Source: Branchiostoma belcheri
Lineage: Eukaryota; Chordata; Leptocardii; Amphioxiformes; Branchiostomatidae
Direction of reading: 5' to 3'
NCBI RefSeq assembly: GCF_001625305.1
Contig: NW_017804020.1
Span: forward strand, 4,138,935-4,202,934
DNA: 64,000 nt
The notes below the pieces were generated by a model. That model had not been told where the DNA came from. It did no database searches and saw only the letters and a list, made by a program, of their open reading frames with translations. Below, in pieces: positions 25,277 through 38,100 of this stretch; the stretch's first letter is position 1; every line of letters starts with the position of its first letter. The translations under genes were made by a program, and so were the position numbers.

Positions 25277-25907
25277 CTATTTTCATTTTGTAAATGTTAT
25301 GTGCGATTTTTACTGCACTTGTCATGTTTCGGTACAAAAGAAGACGATCAACCAACAACCAACAACGACACTCATATAGGCACATGAAGCTACTGACCGT
25401 TCTTTGTCGTTACTACAAGAGTCGCAAGGTGGCGTAGCTTGGTTCAGTGGTAGTCTCTATTTGGAATCAAGGGTCCCAAAGACATGACAAAAACAGTCAG
25501 TGATCCCGTGTTCTTGAAGATGTGTCCTTTTAGGCACCTAAGAGCTACATGTGCGTGCACAATGTTCTATTGCAGCGAAGTGGTGAAATAGTAGTTTTTG
25601 TTTCATTCTCAGATTCTGTTATAGGAACATGTTTTAGATACACCGCCCATCTTTTTTTGTCCTTATCCACTTGCACTAGTTTCAACAAGCTAGTAAGTTT
25701 CATAGTTGGTATTAAAAAAAACCAGACGGCATACATTGTATGTATACTTTGATATTAGGCTGTTTCATATATTTGTTCTACATGTACTGCATTTGTATGC
25801 AGCAGATACGTCTGCATTCTTGAAATGTCAAAAGTTATAATTTCTATATACGGCATCACTTGGTGAAATGTATTTTACAATGTCAACGCGTAATTCAAAA
25901 ATAGAAG

Positions 25908-26174
25908 TTATCGCAGATATAGATTCCAGTAGGCGATGTTGAGTATGAGGAAAGCCACCGGGAAGAAGACCCTGGCGTATCTGTCTATCGGCGCCGTGTG
26001 GCCGTACAGAACCTTGCGGGAGAACGTGTCTTTGACCGCGTTGTACTGCTTCGCGGGCTTCCGCCGCTGGCTTAGTCTCTCCAGGTTGCGACGGAATATC
26101 GTCTTCCCGGATTTCTGTCTCGCGTCGTTGTGTCGTGATGAGGCATTCCCGTTCGGCTTGGCCTCCTCCATTTC
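25908..26174 (-). CDS. Gene B exon 9: intracellular loop, TM4 and stop
   Basis: 267 nt including TAA (25908-25910). It encodes EMEEAKPNG, a strongly basic loop, and then [20 protein letters not shown], the typical lead into and body of TM4. The protein ends in WNLYLR, as short tails do in this family. Confidence 0.93.
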   Translation of the reverse strand, partial: EMEEAKPNGNASSRHNDARQKSGKTIFRRNLERLSQRRKPAKQYNAVKDTFSRKVLYGHTAPIDRYARVFFPVAFLILNIAYWNLYLR

Positions 26175-29100
26175 CTGAAAGCGTTGAAAAAATCGTTTTT
26201 TTTTATTCCAACATTCCATGACCAAACATGGCGACGGCACACTCAAGTTATCAACTTATTTCATGCCGCCACCAACACAGAGTACAAATGCAGGACAATA
26301 CTCATTTTTACTTGAGTCAAGTGAGGAATGTCGTGTAAAGTGCCTTTCCCAAGGGCACAAGATCGGTGGCATGTCAGGACTCGAACCCGTGACCTCTTGG
26401 TTGCGAGTCTAGCACACTGCCACTACGCCACCCGACCCCACATCCACGAAAAATCGTTGGAACAGATAATGTACAGATAATGTACATTCAACTACCTCTG
26501 AATTGTCTAAAGTGATTTGATACAGACCATTGTATCTAGAAAGGTCGCAAAGATACCAAACACAGTGCCCATCTGACCACATCTTCTCGGAAACATCTCC
26601 AGAAACATGTTCCAGATTGATACTTGCGTCAGCAAAGGGCGACATGTGTCACTTATGTATGCAGTGTAGACAATAAGCTGCGTTCCAAGTAATGCTTCAC
26701 TTTATAGTTGGCTAAACTAATGTAACATTTTCCTCTTAGTGAAGTTCAACGACCCATTTTATAGCATTACAAATGTCATTTTTCTGCGGAAAGCCCATCT
26801 CTTGTTTCTGACCTTTGAAAGTTTTTCTGACCCTCACGCTATTGCATGAATGACGAGGATGCGACAGGAGACATGAAATCGTGACCATGTAGCCCCCCAG
26901 CCAGCACGACCTACCTGCGGTTCGTCCGGCGGTTCTAATGGCTTCCCGTCCGGCCCAGACGGGATCTGTAACCTTAGCTCCCAGTAGTAACAGTTGTACG
27001 TCACCGCCGCACATTCCAGGAAAGCGGCGAACACGAACATGAAGCACCATATAAGGTAAACGTCGATGGCCTTGCTGTAGGACACCTTGGGCAAAGTCGT
27101 GGTCGGGTCGTTCATGATGATGTTGGTCATGGAAAGGACCGTCGTAATGCCTGGAAATGGTCGGTAAATCGGTATACAGACACTGAGTACATATCGTTTT
27201 AATAGAAGAAAATTATAACATGATGCAGCTATATCCCTTTCATGGTACCACTAAGATTATATATATTATCATATCATATCATAAACTCATTGTAAGATAC
27301 TTGTGGGTCTCAAACTAAAGTCACTCCACATTATGCTAGCTCGCTTTTCCATGTAAAACTGCATGGATGCTCTACATGGCTCACAAAAGTGACAACTATT
27401 ATGTGTCACTCAAATGGCTTGAAAAGAGTCTTGATCCTCGCTCGTGCAGTCTGTTTTTGGCAACACACCATTCTGAAAATGGTGCAGTCTGCTTAAGATA
27501 CGTCACCACTACTAACCCAGCGTCACCCTCGCAGCAACGGAGCGGTGATCCACCCAGAACGACACCCAGGACAGGATCACGATCAGGATGGGCGGGATGA
27601 ACGTGTGGATCATGAAGTACGCCACCTTGCGGTGCAACTCAAAACTGAAGTACAGGTATGCGTACTCATCTGCGAAAAAAATGCAAAGCAAATGCATAAC
27701 GTTTACCTTCAAATATGGTCTGCTCTGTTAATTATTACTCAAACACATTCATATACATATATATGTGGTCAGACAAGATTCTAAATCCCTCCTGCCATAA
27801 AATTGCAACATGATGTAAACCAACACTAGTTACCATGGTTACAGACAGTATGGTTCAGGTCATTGTTTGGAGAAGAAGAAGAAGAAACGTAGCAAAAACA
27901 ATGTTTTTCTTCGGTAAACATAATGACTCGACGAAGATCAGAGATCTAGTGTTAGCCTATTATCAGTATTATGCAATTAGCTCAAAATCATACACAACGA
28001 CGCTACATTGACATACATCCCGTACTTCATTCGGACCTTTTCCTCACCTGATGTTTCTGTGATAGTCCTGTTGTGTATAGAGAAGTACGGTAGGTAGCTG
28101 TTACTGAAGCCTTCCACGGAGTCGAGCCCGTCTTTCCAATAGTACACCAGGTCGTGGGCGGTGTAGCCATCTGGGGAGTTCCATACAACACTTCAGTACC
28201 TTTCATAAAAACGAGATTACACTTTCACATAATAAAACTAGAAACTTTTAAGGTAACATTTGCAAAGCAAATGACTAATATTTACCTTTGCATGTGGTCT
28301 GCTCTGTTAATTCTTAATCAAACACATTCATATACATGGACAGACAGGAGTCTGAATCCCTACTGCTATAAAATTGCAACATAATGTGTCCCAACACTAG
28401 TTACCATGGTAACAGACAGTCTGGTTCAGATCATTGACCTTTTTAATTTGGAGGAGAAGAAGAAGAAGAGGAAAGGTAGCAAAACGATAGGTTTTCCTTC
28501 GGTAAACATAATGACTGTCAACTCCATCTTCATTGATAAAAATTGGATAAGAATTGGATAAAAGGGGATAAAAATACCACTCGCTAAATGTCAGCGTTTT
28601 TAAGGTCGTGTGCTTTACCGGTACTTACGGCTGCCGACCTGCAGTTCACATTTCTGGACGTCCATCGGGTACGTGTCAAAGTTCATGTTGCACGCTAGAG
28701 CTGCAGACACCCTGTAAGACACTCAACCATCAAGCACATTATCACACTGGGCTCTGAAAATGTTGAAACTAGCTATAGATTGTTGACTCTGGACATTTTT
28801 ATTCCTCGTACAGGACTAGCACATTTATATCATATCAGCAGTAAGCAAAAATGAGAAGTGATGTTCACAGCTTGCTTGACCTTCACCTCATTCAGGAAAG
28901 AAAATGGAAAATGAAACGTCCGATTTCATCAACAATTTAGCACTGCCAATAGACTATTGCTTGGCCTCAATCCTGTTAGGTTTCAGAAGCAATCAGGGCT
29001 CCAGACTGATCGATCTACCAGAAGCCATTAACAGTCAATTTATATCTAGAAGAGACATCCTGTACTGCCACTGATTCTCGCCAGGCGTCCTTTCACAACA

Positions 29101-32100
29101 GCTATGCTACGAGTCCGATGCAAAGACTGTAGTCTATGACACAAGTTGAATATTGCTTTTAGTTTGTCGTTTAGTGTTTAGTGCGGTATCTTGCAGTTAA
29201 TAAGAGCTTTTGATTCAATACCTTAGTATGTACGTGACTCCTCCAGATGTGTTGATGTACACGACTCTGTTCTCTGTTGTAACAGTGTGAAACAGACTTC
29301 TCTTGGCGTTGACGAAGTACGTGTCCGGGACCCAGATGACGTCCACGTTGGCGCCGTGTAACGTCAGGTTCTGGTTCAGGCTGGACGTGTGCTGCAGACG
29401 GTAGTCCGTCCAGTACTGATGCATGTAGAAAGTCAAGTTGTACTCCTGAGGGAAGAATGAAAATGATAACCTTGAACCTTGAACGTGGTTGAACCTTGAA
29501 CAAAATGAAACCTAGAAAGATAACATTAATTTTAACTGAAGTACAGGTATGCGTACTCATCTGCGAAAAAAATGCAAAGCAAATGCATAACGTTTACCTT
29601 CAAATATGGTCTGCTCTGTTAATTATTACTCAAACACATTCATATACATATATATATGGTCAGACAAGATTCTAAATCCCTCCTGCTATAAAATTGCAAC
29701 ATGATGTAAACCAACACTAGTTACCATGGTTACTGACAGTATGGTTCAGGTCATTGTTTGGAGAAGAAGAAGAAGAAGAAACGTAGCAAAAACAATATGT
29801 TTTTCTTCGGTAAACATAATGACTCGACGAAGATCAGAGATCTAGTGTTAGCCTTTTATCAGTATTATGCAATTAGTTCAAAATCATACACAACGACGCT
29901 ACATTGACATACATCCCGTACTTCATTCGGACCTTTGCCTCACCTGATGTTTCTGTGATAGTCCTGTTGTGTATAGAGAAATACGGTAGGTAGCTGTTAC
30001 TGAAGCCTTCCACGGAGTCGAGCCCGTCTTTCCAATAGTACACCAGGTCCCGGGCGGAGTAGCCATCTGGGGAGGTCCATACAACACGTTAGTACCTTTC
30101 ATAGCAACGAGATTACAATTTCACATAATAGCAAAATTGTCAGCGATTCCGTCCACTTTTAACTATTAACTATCTATATTTAACTGGCGTCATCCCTCCA
30201 CGCCTAATGTAATGTATGCTTGTGCATCTGACCTTGAATTGCAAATTGAACTAGAAAGGTAAAATTTGCAAACCAAATGCTTAATGTTTACCTTTGCTGC
30301 TTTGCATGTGGTCTGCTCTGTTTATTCTTACTCAAACACATTCATATACATGGTGACAGGGGTCTAAATCCCTCCTGCTATAAAATTGCAACATGATGTA
30401 ACCCAACACTGGTTACCATCAGGTAACAGACAGTCTTGACCTTTTTGGTTTGGAGACGAAGAGGAAGAAGAGGAGACGTAGCAAAAACAATATGTTTTAA
30501 TTTCCTTCGGTAAACATAATGACTGTCAACTCCATCTTCATTGATGAAATTGGATAAAATGGGATAAAATACCACTCACTAAAACAGAGTTTAGGCTACG
30601 GAGTCGTGAGCTTTACCGGTACTTACGGCTGCCGACCTGCAGTTCACATTTCTGGACGTCCATCGGGTACGTGTCAAAGTTCATGTTACACGCTAGAGCT
30701 GCAGACACCCTGTAAGACACTCAACCATCAAGCACATCATCACACTGGGCTCTGCACGTCGGGAGACTAGATCGTTGACTCTGGAATTTCTTATTCCTTG
30801 TACAGGACAAGCACATTTATATCATATCAGCAGTAAGCAAAAAACGAGCAGTGATGTCCACAGCTTACCTGATCTTCACCTCATTCAGGAAAGAAAATGG
30901 AAAATGAAACGTCCGATTTCATCAACAATGTAGCACTGCCATTAGACTATTTCTTGGCCTCAATCCTGTTAGGTTTCAGAAGCAATCAGGGCTCCAGACT
31001 GATCGATCTACCAAAAGCCATTAGCAGTCAATTTATATCTAGAAGAGCCATCCTGCACTGCCACTGATTCTCGCCAGGCGTCCTTTCACAACAGCTATGC
31101 TACAGGTCCGAAGCAAAGACGGTAGTCTATGACACAAATTGAATATCGATTTTAGTTTGTCGTTTAGTGTAAGATTTTCTTTGGGATCTTGCATTGCTAT
31201 AAGAGCTTTTGATTCAATACCTCAGTATGTACGTGACCCCTCCAGAAGTGTTGATGTACACGACTCTGTTCTCTGTGGTAACCGTGTGAAACAGACTTCT
31301 CTTGGCATTGACGAAGTACGTGTCCGGGACCCAGATGACGTCCACGTTGGCGCCGTGTAACGTCAGGTTCTGGTTCAGGGTGGACGTGTGCTGCAGACGG
31401 TAGTCCGTCCAGTACTGATGCATGTAGAAAGTCAAGTTGTACTCCTGAAGAAAGAATAAGAGTGATAACTAGAAAGGTAACATTAATTTTGCAAAGCAAA
31501 TGCATGCATAATGTTTATCTTCGCATATGGTCTGCTCTGTTAATTCTTACTCAAACACATTCATATATATGGTCAGACAGGAGTCTAAATCTCTCCTGCT
31601 ATAAAATTGCAACATGATGTAACCCAATACTAGTTACCATGGTAACAGACAGTCTGGTTCAGGTCATTGACCTTTTTGGTTTGGAGAAGAGGAGGAAACG
31701 TAGCAAAAACAAAATGTTTACCGAAACAATGAATACCGGTCTCGGGGGAAACATGTTTGAATGTTGAAATGTTTTTGACCAAGAAACACCGAGGAATGCA
31801 CGATGTACCTACCATGTTGGTATCAGAAAAGTGATCGAAACTGGACACATCCACGGTGACTCCCACACGTAGCGCCTTCCCTTTGGAAAAAAGTGACATT
31901 ACTTACAAAACGTTTTATCTTAGTATCTAGAATCAACCAAACTCATAATATAAATTGGAACGTCTACAGTGACCATTAGCCATACATCTACTCTCATTCT
32001 TTTCCTTGAAGTTGGTAGGATCGTTTCTTGTGAGATTGCCCTTTTCATACTTTCCAAATACTAAAGCCGACTAAGGCAGTTAATTCTCCGGAATGGTTCT

Positions 32101-35100
32101 CATTATCTTGCACGATACAATATTTCAGGGTCTCAATTTATGTATGCACTTGACCATCCAATTGTGTGATAAAATATCATTCCCTTAGGACAGGATCATT
32201 GGTTAACACGCTGAAATATCACTTTTAGCCTCAAACTATTATACAAAATCGTTCTTCGTTCCCGGCATTTGGCATTGACGTATTAGGTAGATCAGAACGT
32301 AATCTCTCCTGTGCTTATCATGAAGATATGGTCTATATACGTAGCTTTAGGAGATCAAGTGGCTGCGCAAATATAAAATATCATTTTCTTGTTGATATCG
32401 TTTTCTATTACACACGCATTACCCTCTGGCTTGTCGCGCGGGGCATCTTCCGCCAAATTCCCCATGAGACGTTCAAATTGAAGACTGCCTTTTGATCGTA
32501 AGGGACGCCGGTAGATCATACTATCGACTTTCCTTCCAGTTGACAAGAATAGATGTCCAGTTTAGAGGCTTTTGAATGCTGATATTTACCGTTAACGTTG
32601 CCACGTTGGCTTTAATCTAGCCTGCGATCAACAACGTGCAGACAGTCCGATTTATTGATCTCCTCACCCTTTTGCAGCGGGTTGCTGTTTTCCGTAGATT
32701 CCGGGTCGGTTTAGCCCCGTTATTGTGATGAATGTGTGTCATAAAGTACTTCAGGGTTATTGTTGCAGCCAACATGCAGTAAATGTGGTGACGAATGCCC
32801 AATTTCTCCCTAGTTATCCCATAAAGGCCAGCACGCCCGGGGTAATACTGACGAATGGTACAGACGGGGGGCCATTATGCCTGGTAAAAATCAAGTGTTC
32901 TGTCTATCGTTGATTGTCTGTTTGAATAGCACCCGTGGAGGATGCTTCTAAGGACTCTAATCCTTTAGGGCTATTTGATCATCTAACGTTCTTTTAATTA
33001 CTGAAACTTTGCGGAGACCTATCATCTTACAGACACTGGCACTGATCCAGAAAATCATTGAAGGAACTGTGCAGAATCTTATCATCTTCATTATCAGTGA
33101 GGCAGAATTCCCACAACTTTAGATAGATGTCTGCGGTAACACGATAGAACACTGATGCTGATGTGTCACGCCCAGCAATGCCGATAGTAAACTACGTTTG
33201 AAGGTGAAGAATTGAAAGCCATGAAGGCAGGGTTCCTTCGGGAATTAGATCGATCCCAGTATCTTTATTGCGTCCCTGTCGGAGAGTTTCAAACTCAATA
33301 TATCTCACGGGTGCTGGCGTCAGAACAACCACCTCCTACGGTTGTCTACCTCAAGGAGATATTCTCTATTCCCGAGAGTGTTTCTGTGTGTCAGTGTCAG
33401 CATTATACCAGGGTATAAAATGGGAAACAATTAATTTCCGTATAAGAAAACATTCGCAGCGAATAAAGATGTACCAGTGGAGATCTATCACTGCACATAT
33501 CAATGCAAAAATAGATCTAGAAGAATCTTGCAGAAGCATGAAAGCTCATTTGTGTCGGTATGCTTCATTATTTTCTAATGTGTTGGAAAATAAAGTTTAG
33601 CCATTAGTCATAGATCTAGAAATGATTAACCAGAGGAGTAATCCGACAAGAGTTACCATGTGCGCATGCAAGAAAAGGACAATTATGTACTTCTGAGGAC
33701 CGAGCCAAGTCGTCAGATAAAACATTCACCTATTTTGGCCAACTATCTTTCAGTCTGCCACGCTGTCTGATAGAGAATAAGATTATAGTGTAGAATTTAG
33801 GAATCATGTCGATAATTGTCTACATATTTTTAGAATTGAATCAACATGCAATAGTGGCAAGATAAATGGACTAATTCAACTAACACGTGTTATTATATTC
33901 ATTATATTTCCAAACCATCATTCATGTGTAATTGAATCTACGTTTGTTTAGCTTCATAAATAAATAGTGGAATGTCTTATGCGTAGACTATTCTCAACCT
34001 CGAAAAGAAAAAATATATATATTGTGAGTGATATTCGGACCAGTATAACAAACTACATACCCTTAGAAATCAATCTCTCATCTCATTTTCTCTCAGATTA
34101 TTTAATCCGACCTAGCCTGAGTTTTAATCACGGCACATTAATCTGTCTGTGTCCGGGCCAGCAGACATGTCTGCCCATCGCCGTAACACATACAGACACG
34201 GCAGCAGTGGTAGTTACAATCCTTTAAAATCACTTTTAAACCACCCAACATTCAACTAGCTTAATTCTCTATTAGATAATCTCATTTATGTTAATTTAGT
34301 TGCCACGCTTTCTTGTTTTGAATCATTTAAGTGCTATTTAGCTTCCTCATTAGATAGTTTATTTTGCCATTATTTTTATTATTTAATCGTTACTTATTTA
34401 TGATATGTTGTCATTTTCTTGTCATTTGCCTTGTTTGTGATTTCAAGTATTTCAGTTAATTTGTGGTTATTATTTGTTATGCTCGAAAGAAGGAGAGCTT
34501 GTATAGGCTTAATAGGCTTCCCCCTTCTCCTGCACACTGTCAGCGTTTTTATTCAATTTATATAATTACTCCACTTTGTATTATGTATCATCATGCGAAC
34601 AATAAATAAATAGATAAAATCCACCTCATCACAACTACGCCCTGTACATGTACATCTAATTAGAAAAGAACATGTCAAAACCGACGATCTAATAAAAACC
34701 GTAATGAGGACATTTATAGTAGCCAAAGATATTCAATTTAGTATTATGGTGATATGAGTTATTAATTGTCAGTCACTTAATGGCTCAAACGATTCACATC
34801 AATTTTCCTAATTCTGATAATCAAATATGAACGCTTAAATCCAGATCTTATTCACATGTTTGAATGTAAACGCTCAGCAAGCCACTTTCCCTTTGTAATA
34901 TAACTTATGGAGAGAGCGCTGGATTTGTTTCTAATTAGAATGATGAAGATCCTCGATTGTCGTAAGCTGCTTACTGACGATGAAGTCTTTCCCGAAGTAG
35001 GTTTTAATCTACGGCTGTGATAAATCTGGTTTGTCCCATGATTACGGCATCTTCTTTAGCACTTATCTCGCTCGACCAGAAGCCTGGCTGATAATGAGAA

Positions 35101-38100
35101 GATTTTCAGGGCCCGCTGTGCCTTGTTTATATACTAATACCCTTTTTAGCCCACATGCTGTTGCCTGGTATCTGCGTCATTTAACGTGTCATTATGTCGT
35201 TAACGTAGGTAGCTCTGCTAATCAAAATTAAATCAGGATCACAGCGTACGATGTACATGATCTGCCGGGATATGGAGTGACGGATCGGTTGTAGCGGCAG
35301 CCGCGGCTTAAGTCTGTAGTGGAATAATTTCCCTGTCAGTCAGCTACATTGTGAAAGGCTTGGGGTAAGGCCACAGCAAGTAATTTTGAAATTTTAAAAT
35401 GGATGGCATCATCGCGCCTTTTCGCATGAATTTGAAAAAAAAAACAATTTTTGTTGCCTTCTGACAGTGGTCAGCATGCCGAAAATTGGCAAAGATGTCT
35501 GTTGCCAAGCCGGAAGGTGGATGCCAGATAACCATGAAGACAGGAGACAAGAAAAGGCTCTGATTTAATGTTGTGTTTCTTACTTTGATGCAGTGATATG
35601 TGATGCTGGCTGTGTATAAGTGATGTTCCTACTGAATCAAAACCATGTGTACAATGATTGAGTCAAAATTTTAGGTTGTAGGAACCTTGTTTTTGTTCGG
35701 CTCGCCTTGTTTTTTTCGCCCGCTCGCATTAGATTTGGAATCTGCGGAGGATGTCATCCCTAAAATGTACTTGCTGTGGCCTTAGGTCTGCAGTGGAATA
35801 ATTTCTCTGCCAGTCAGCCACAATGTGAAAGGCTTGCCTGTAGGTAATAAAAGTCTACCGCCGTGATGGTATTCTTCAAATCCTCAACTAACCCTCTTTA
35901 CAGGGCCAGATGGAACTTCTTTTAAGATCATGGTTTCCATGGAAGCCAACAGTGAAGGTAGTAGGTGTGCAGAAAAGATAAATGAACAGCAGGCTTATGT
36001 AATGATATATGTAGCAATACAAAAATGAAATATAAATTTTTGCCTCAGCCGTCATAACAAATGGTTTTGTATCATCAGTAAAGTGCATGAGAGTGCATTA
36101 AATAGCTGATGACTGCTTTATGCTGATATGTACATTTGTATGGCGTTCCGTACAACTTTCCATACAACCTCGTTATTGCTGTATGTGTCTGTGTGAACAG
36201 ATAAAACTGTAAAGCAAAATTGTAAGTTGAATGAATGGTCATCATATGGTTCTTATCTTAAAAGTTCATTTGTGTTGGTAGAAGTCATTATAATACCAAA
36301 TGGTTCTGTCTAGTGTGTGAGGCCTTTAGAGCAAGAAATATATAATTTATCGATTCCAACATGCTTAGGGTCACCAGATCATGGATAAATTGCCTATTAA
36401 GACACGTGAATTAATCTATGGGATGCTTTTTAGATAACGTAAGACTACACTTATTAATAAATCATGTACTGTCATATTTTTATGATCCCCAGTAGATTAT
36501 GATCGGGAGAACTATGTTGTTATTCTACGTGCTTCACATATTACCTGGTTATGCCCGTCCGTTCGCAATCATCAGACACCGTGAGAGAACTCCGATGAGG
36601 ATGATTAAAAGCTCACAAAATCACCGCAGCAATAAATCCATCCATTGAGGATCACGATAAATGAGTCGAAAGGACTTCCAATAAATTTAGTTTTCCTCAG
36701 GCTAAGCCTACTCGGCCGTCCCAACACGCCCGGTATAAATCCGTTATAACCGGCGTTCATGAACAATATTTCACAATCCTGTTACAAGCATCCAACGCGA
36801 TTTCAAAGCAGCAAAACTGGAAATAGTCTGACCTATATTGTACATGTTACAGTGACACATACTGCTTCACATCAGCACATTTCAATCAGTAGTTCATACT
36901 TTGGGCATTTAAAATTGAAGAAACAAGCCCCACGATGAGTCCTTTATTTTCTGGGAGGTACCTTAAAAAACAGCCCAGGGCCCTTCCAGTAACCATTTTC
37001 CGTCAGAATTTTGGGCATTTTTGCTCCATGAGCGCGATATACATGGGGATAGTGTGGTTTCAACTCAGTATGTAGATAAATGACCAGAGAATTGGCTTTA
37101 AAAATCGGGTTTCCAAACCCTTAAAAACTGCACTGGATGCCTTTAATCATGACATGACATACATTCCAAATCATTTGTTTAGAATAGAATAGAACGGAAT
37201 AGAATAGAATAGAATAGAATAGAATAGAATAGAATAGAATATACGTATAGAGTATACGAATAGACTATACGTATAGAGTATACTCAGAACGCAATGAACC
37301 AACCTATTCATAACTGCAGCTGTTTAAAACTTGGCAAGAAATGGAAAATGATTAATATCATGTAAAGACATGACGTCACAGCGGATATGCTGGATCCAAA
37401 TTGTCATGGCAAAATAGTATGGTGAACAATCCTTGCATCATGATCTGAATCAAAGTCACTCACTTGAGAACGGATCGTTTGCCACTGTAAGCTACTAACC
37501 CAGGTGGATGGTGGTAGTATAACTTGTCATTTAACGTTTCGATGGTTTGCCTTTTGAAAGTATATTAAGAGAATATTTTTGTTGCCATAAAATAATGGAT
37601 TTTTACTTTGCTGTTATTGGAAATGTAATATTCTGTTTACGGCCGTGAATGTCCTTAACTTACTTGGAGGCAATAACATCACATAAAGGACGTTTCTCTT
37701 ACTTTGTGGGGAAATCAAAAGTTTCCCCTGAGTCGGCCAAGATAATGGATTTTCCCGCCAATAACCCTTTATAGGGTAATAAAACAGGTCGTGAGCTATT
37801 TTGAAACATTCGGAGGCCAAACCTATCATCCCAGTTAAAACAAAGGGTGGCGTGATGGATTGAAAGCACCAGAGACAAAACTAAGAATGGTTAAATGATA
37901 GAATGGAGTCAGATGCTAACCCAGACATCTCCATAAGGATACCTGGTCTTAACGGTTAAGTAACGGCTCGTGCAGAGGATGTATGATACGCACATAACAT
38001 AGAAAACTGGGAATCGAATCCTGGCAGCGCCATAGTATGATAAGTTCCGGATCATCATAGTCCTTTGCATCCTGGCGGACGATCAGTTCACTTAATGTTT

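Larger units (their letters stand above)
27643..31490 (-). repeat. Tandem duplication of gene B exons 4-6, two units of about 1.9-2.0 kb
   Basis: Unit 1 is 27643 to about 29535 and unit 2 about 29536 to 31487. Exons, introns and the R repeats inside the introns align in order, offset by 1.89 kb at one end and 2.0 kb at the other. No N run lies inside. Exonic divergence is about 3 percent and mostly silent. The duplicated unit starts inside exon 7, so unit 2 carries the first part of an exon 7 copy. Confidence 0.9.

Noticed and set aside
32423-32490. Candidate N-terminal exon for gene B (minus, ..APRDKPEG before GTAATG)
   Set aside because: It joins exon 3 in phase, but the exon at 44331-44401 also does and carries the true family motif [14 protein letters not shown] plus a matching signal-peptide exon. 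The GTAATG donor is also weak.
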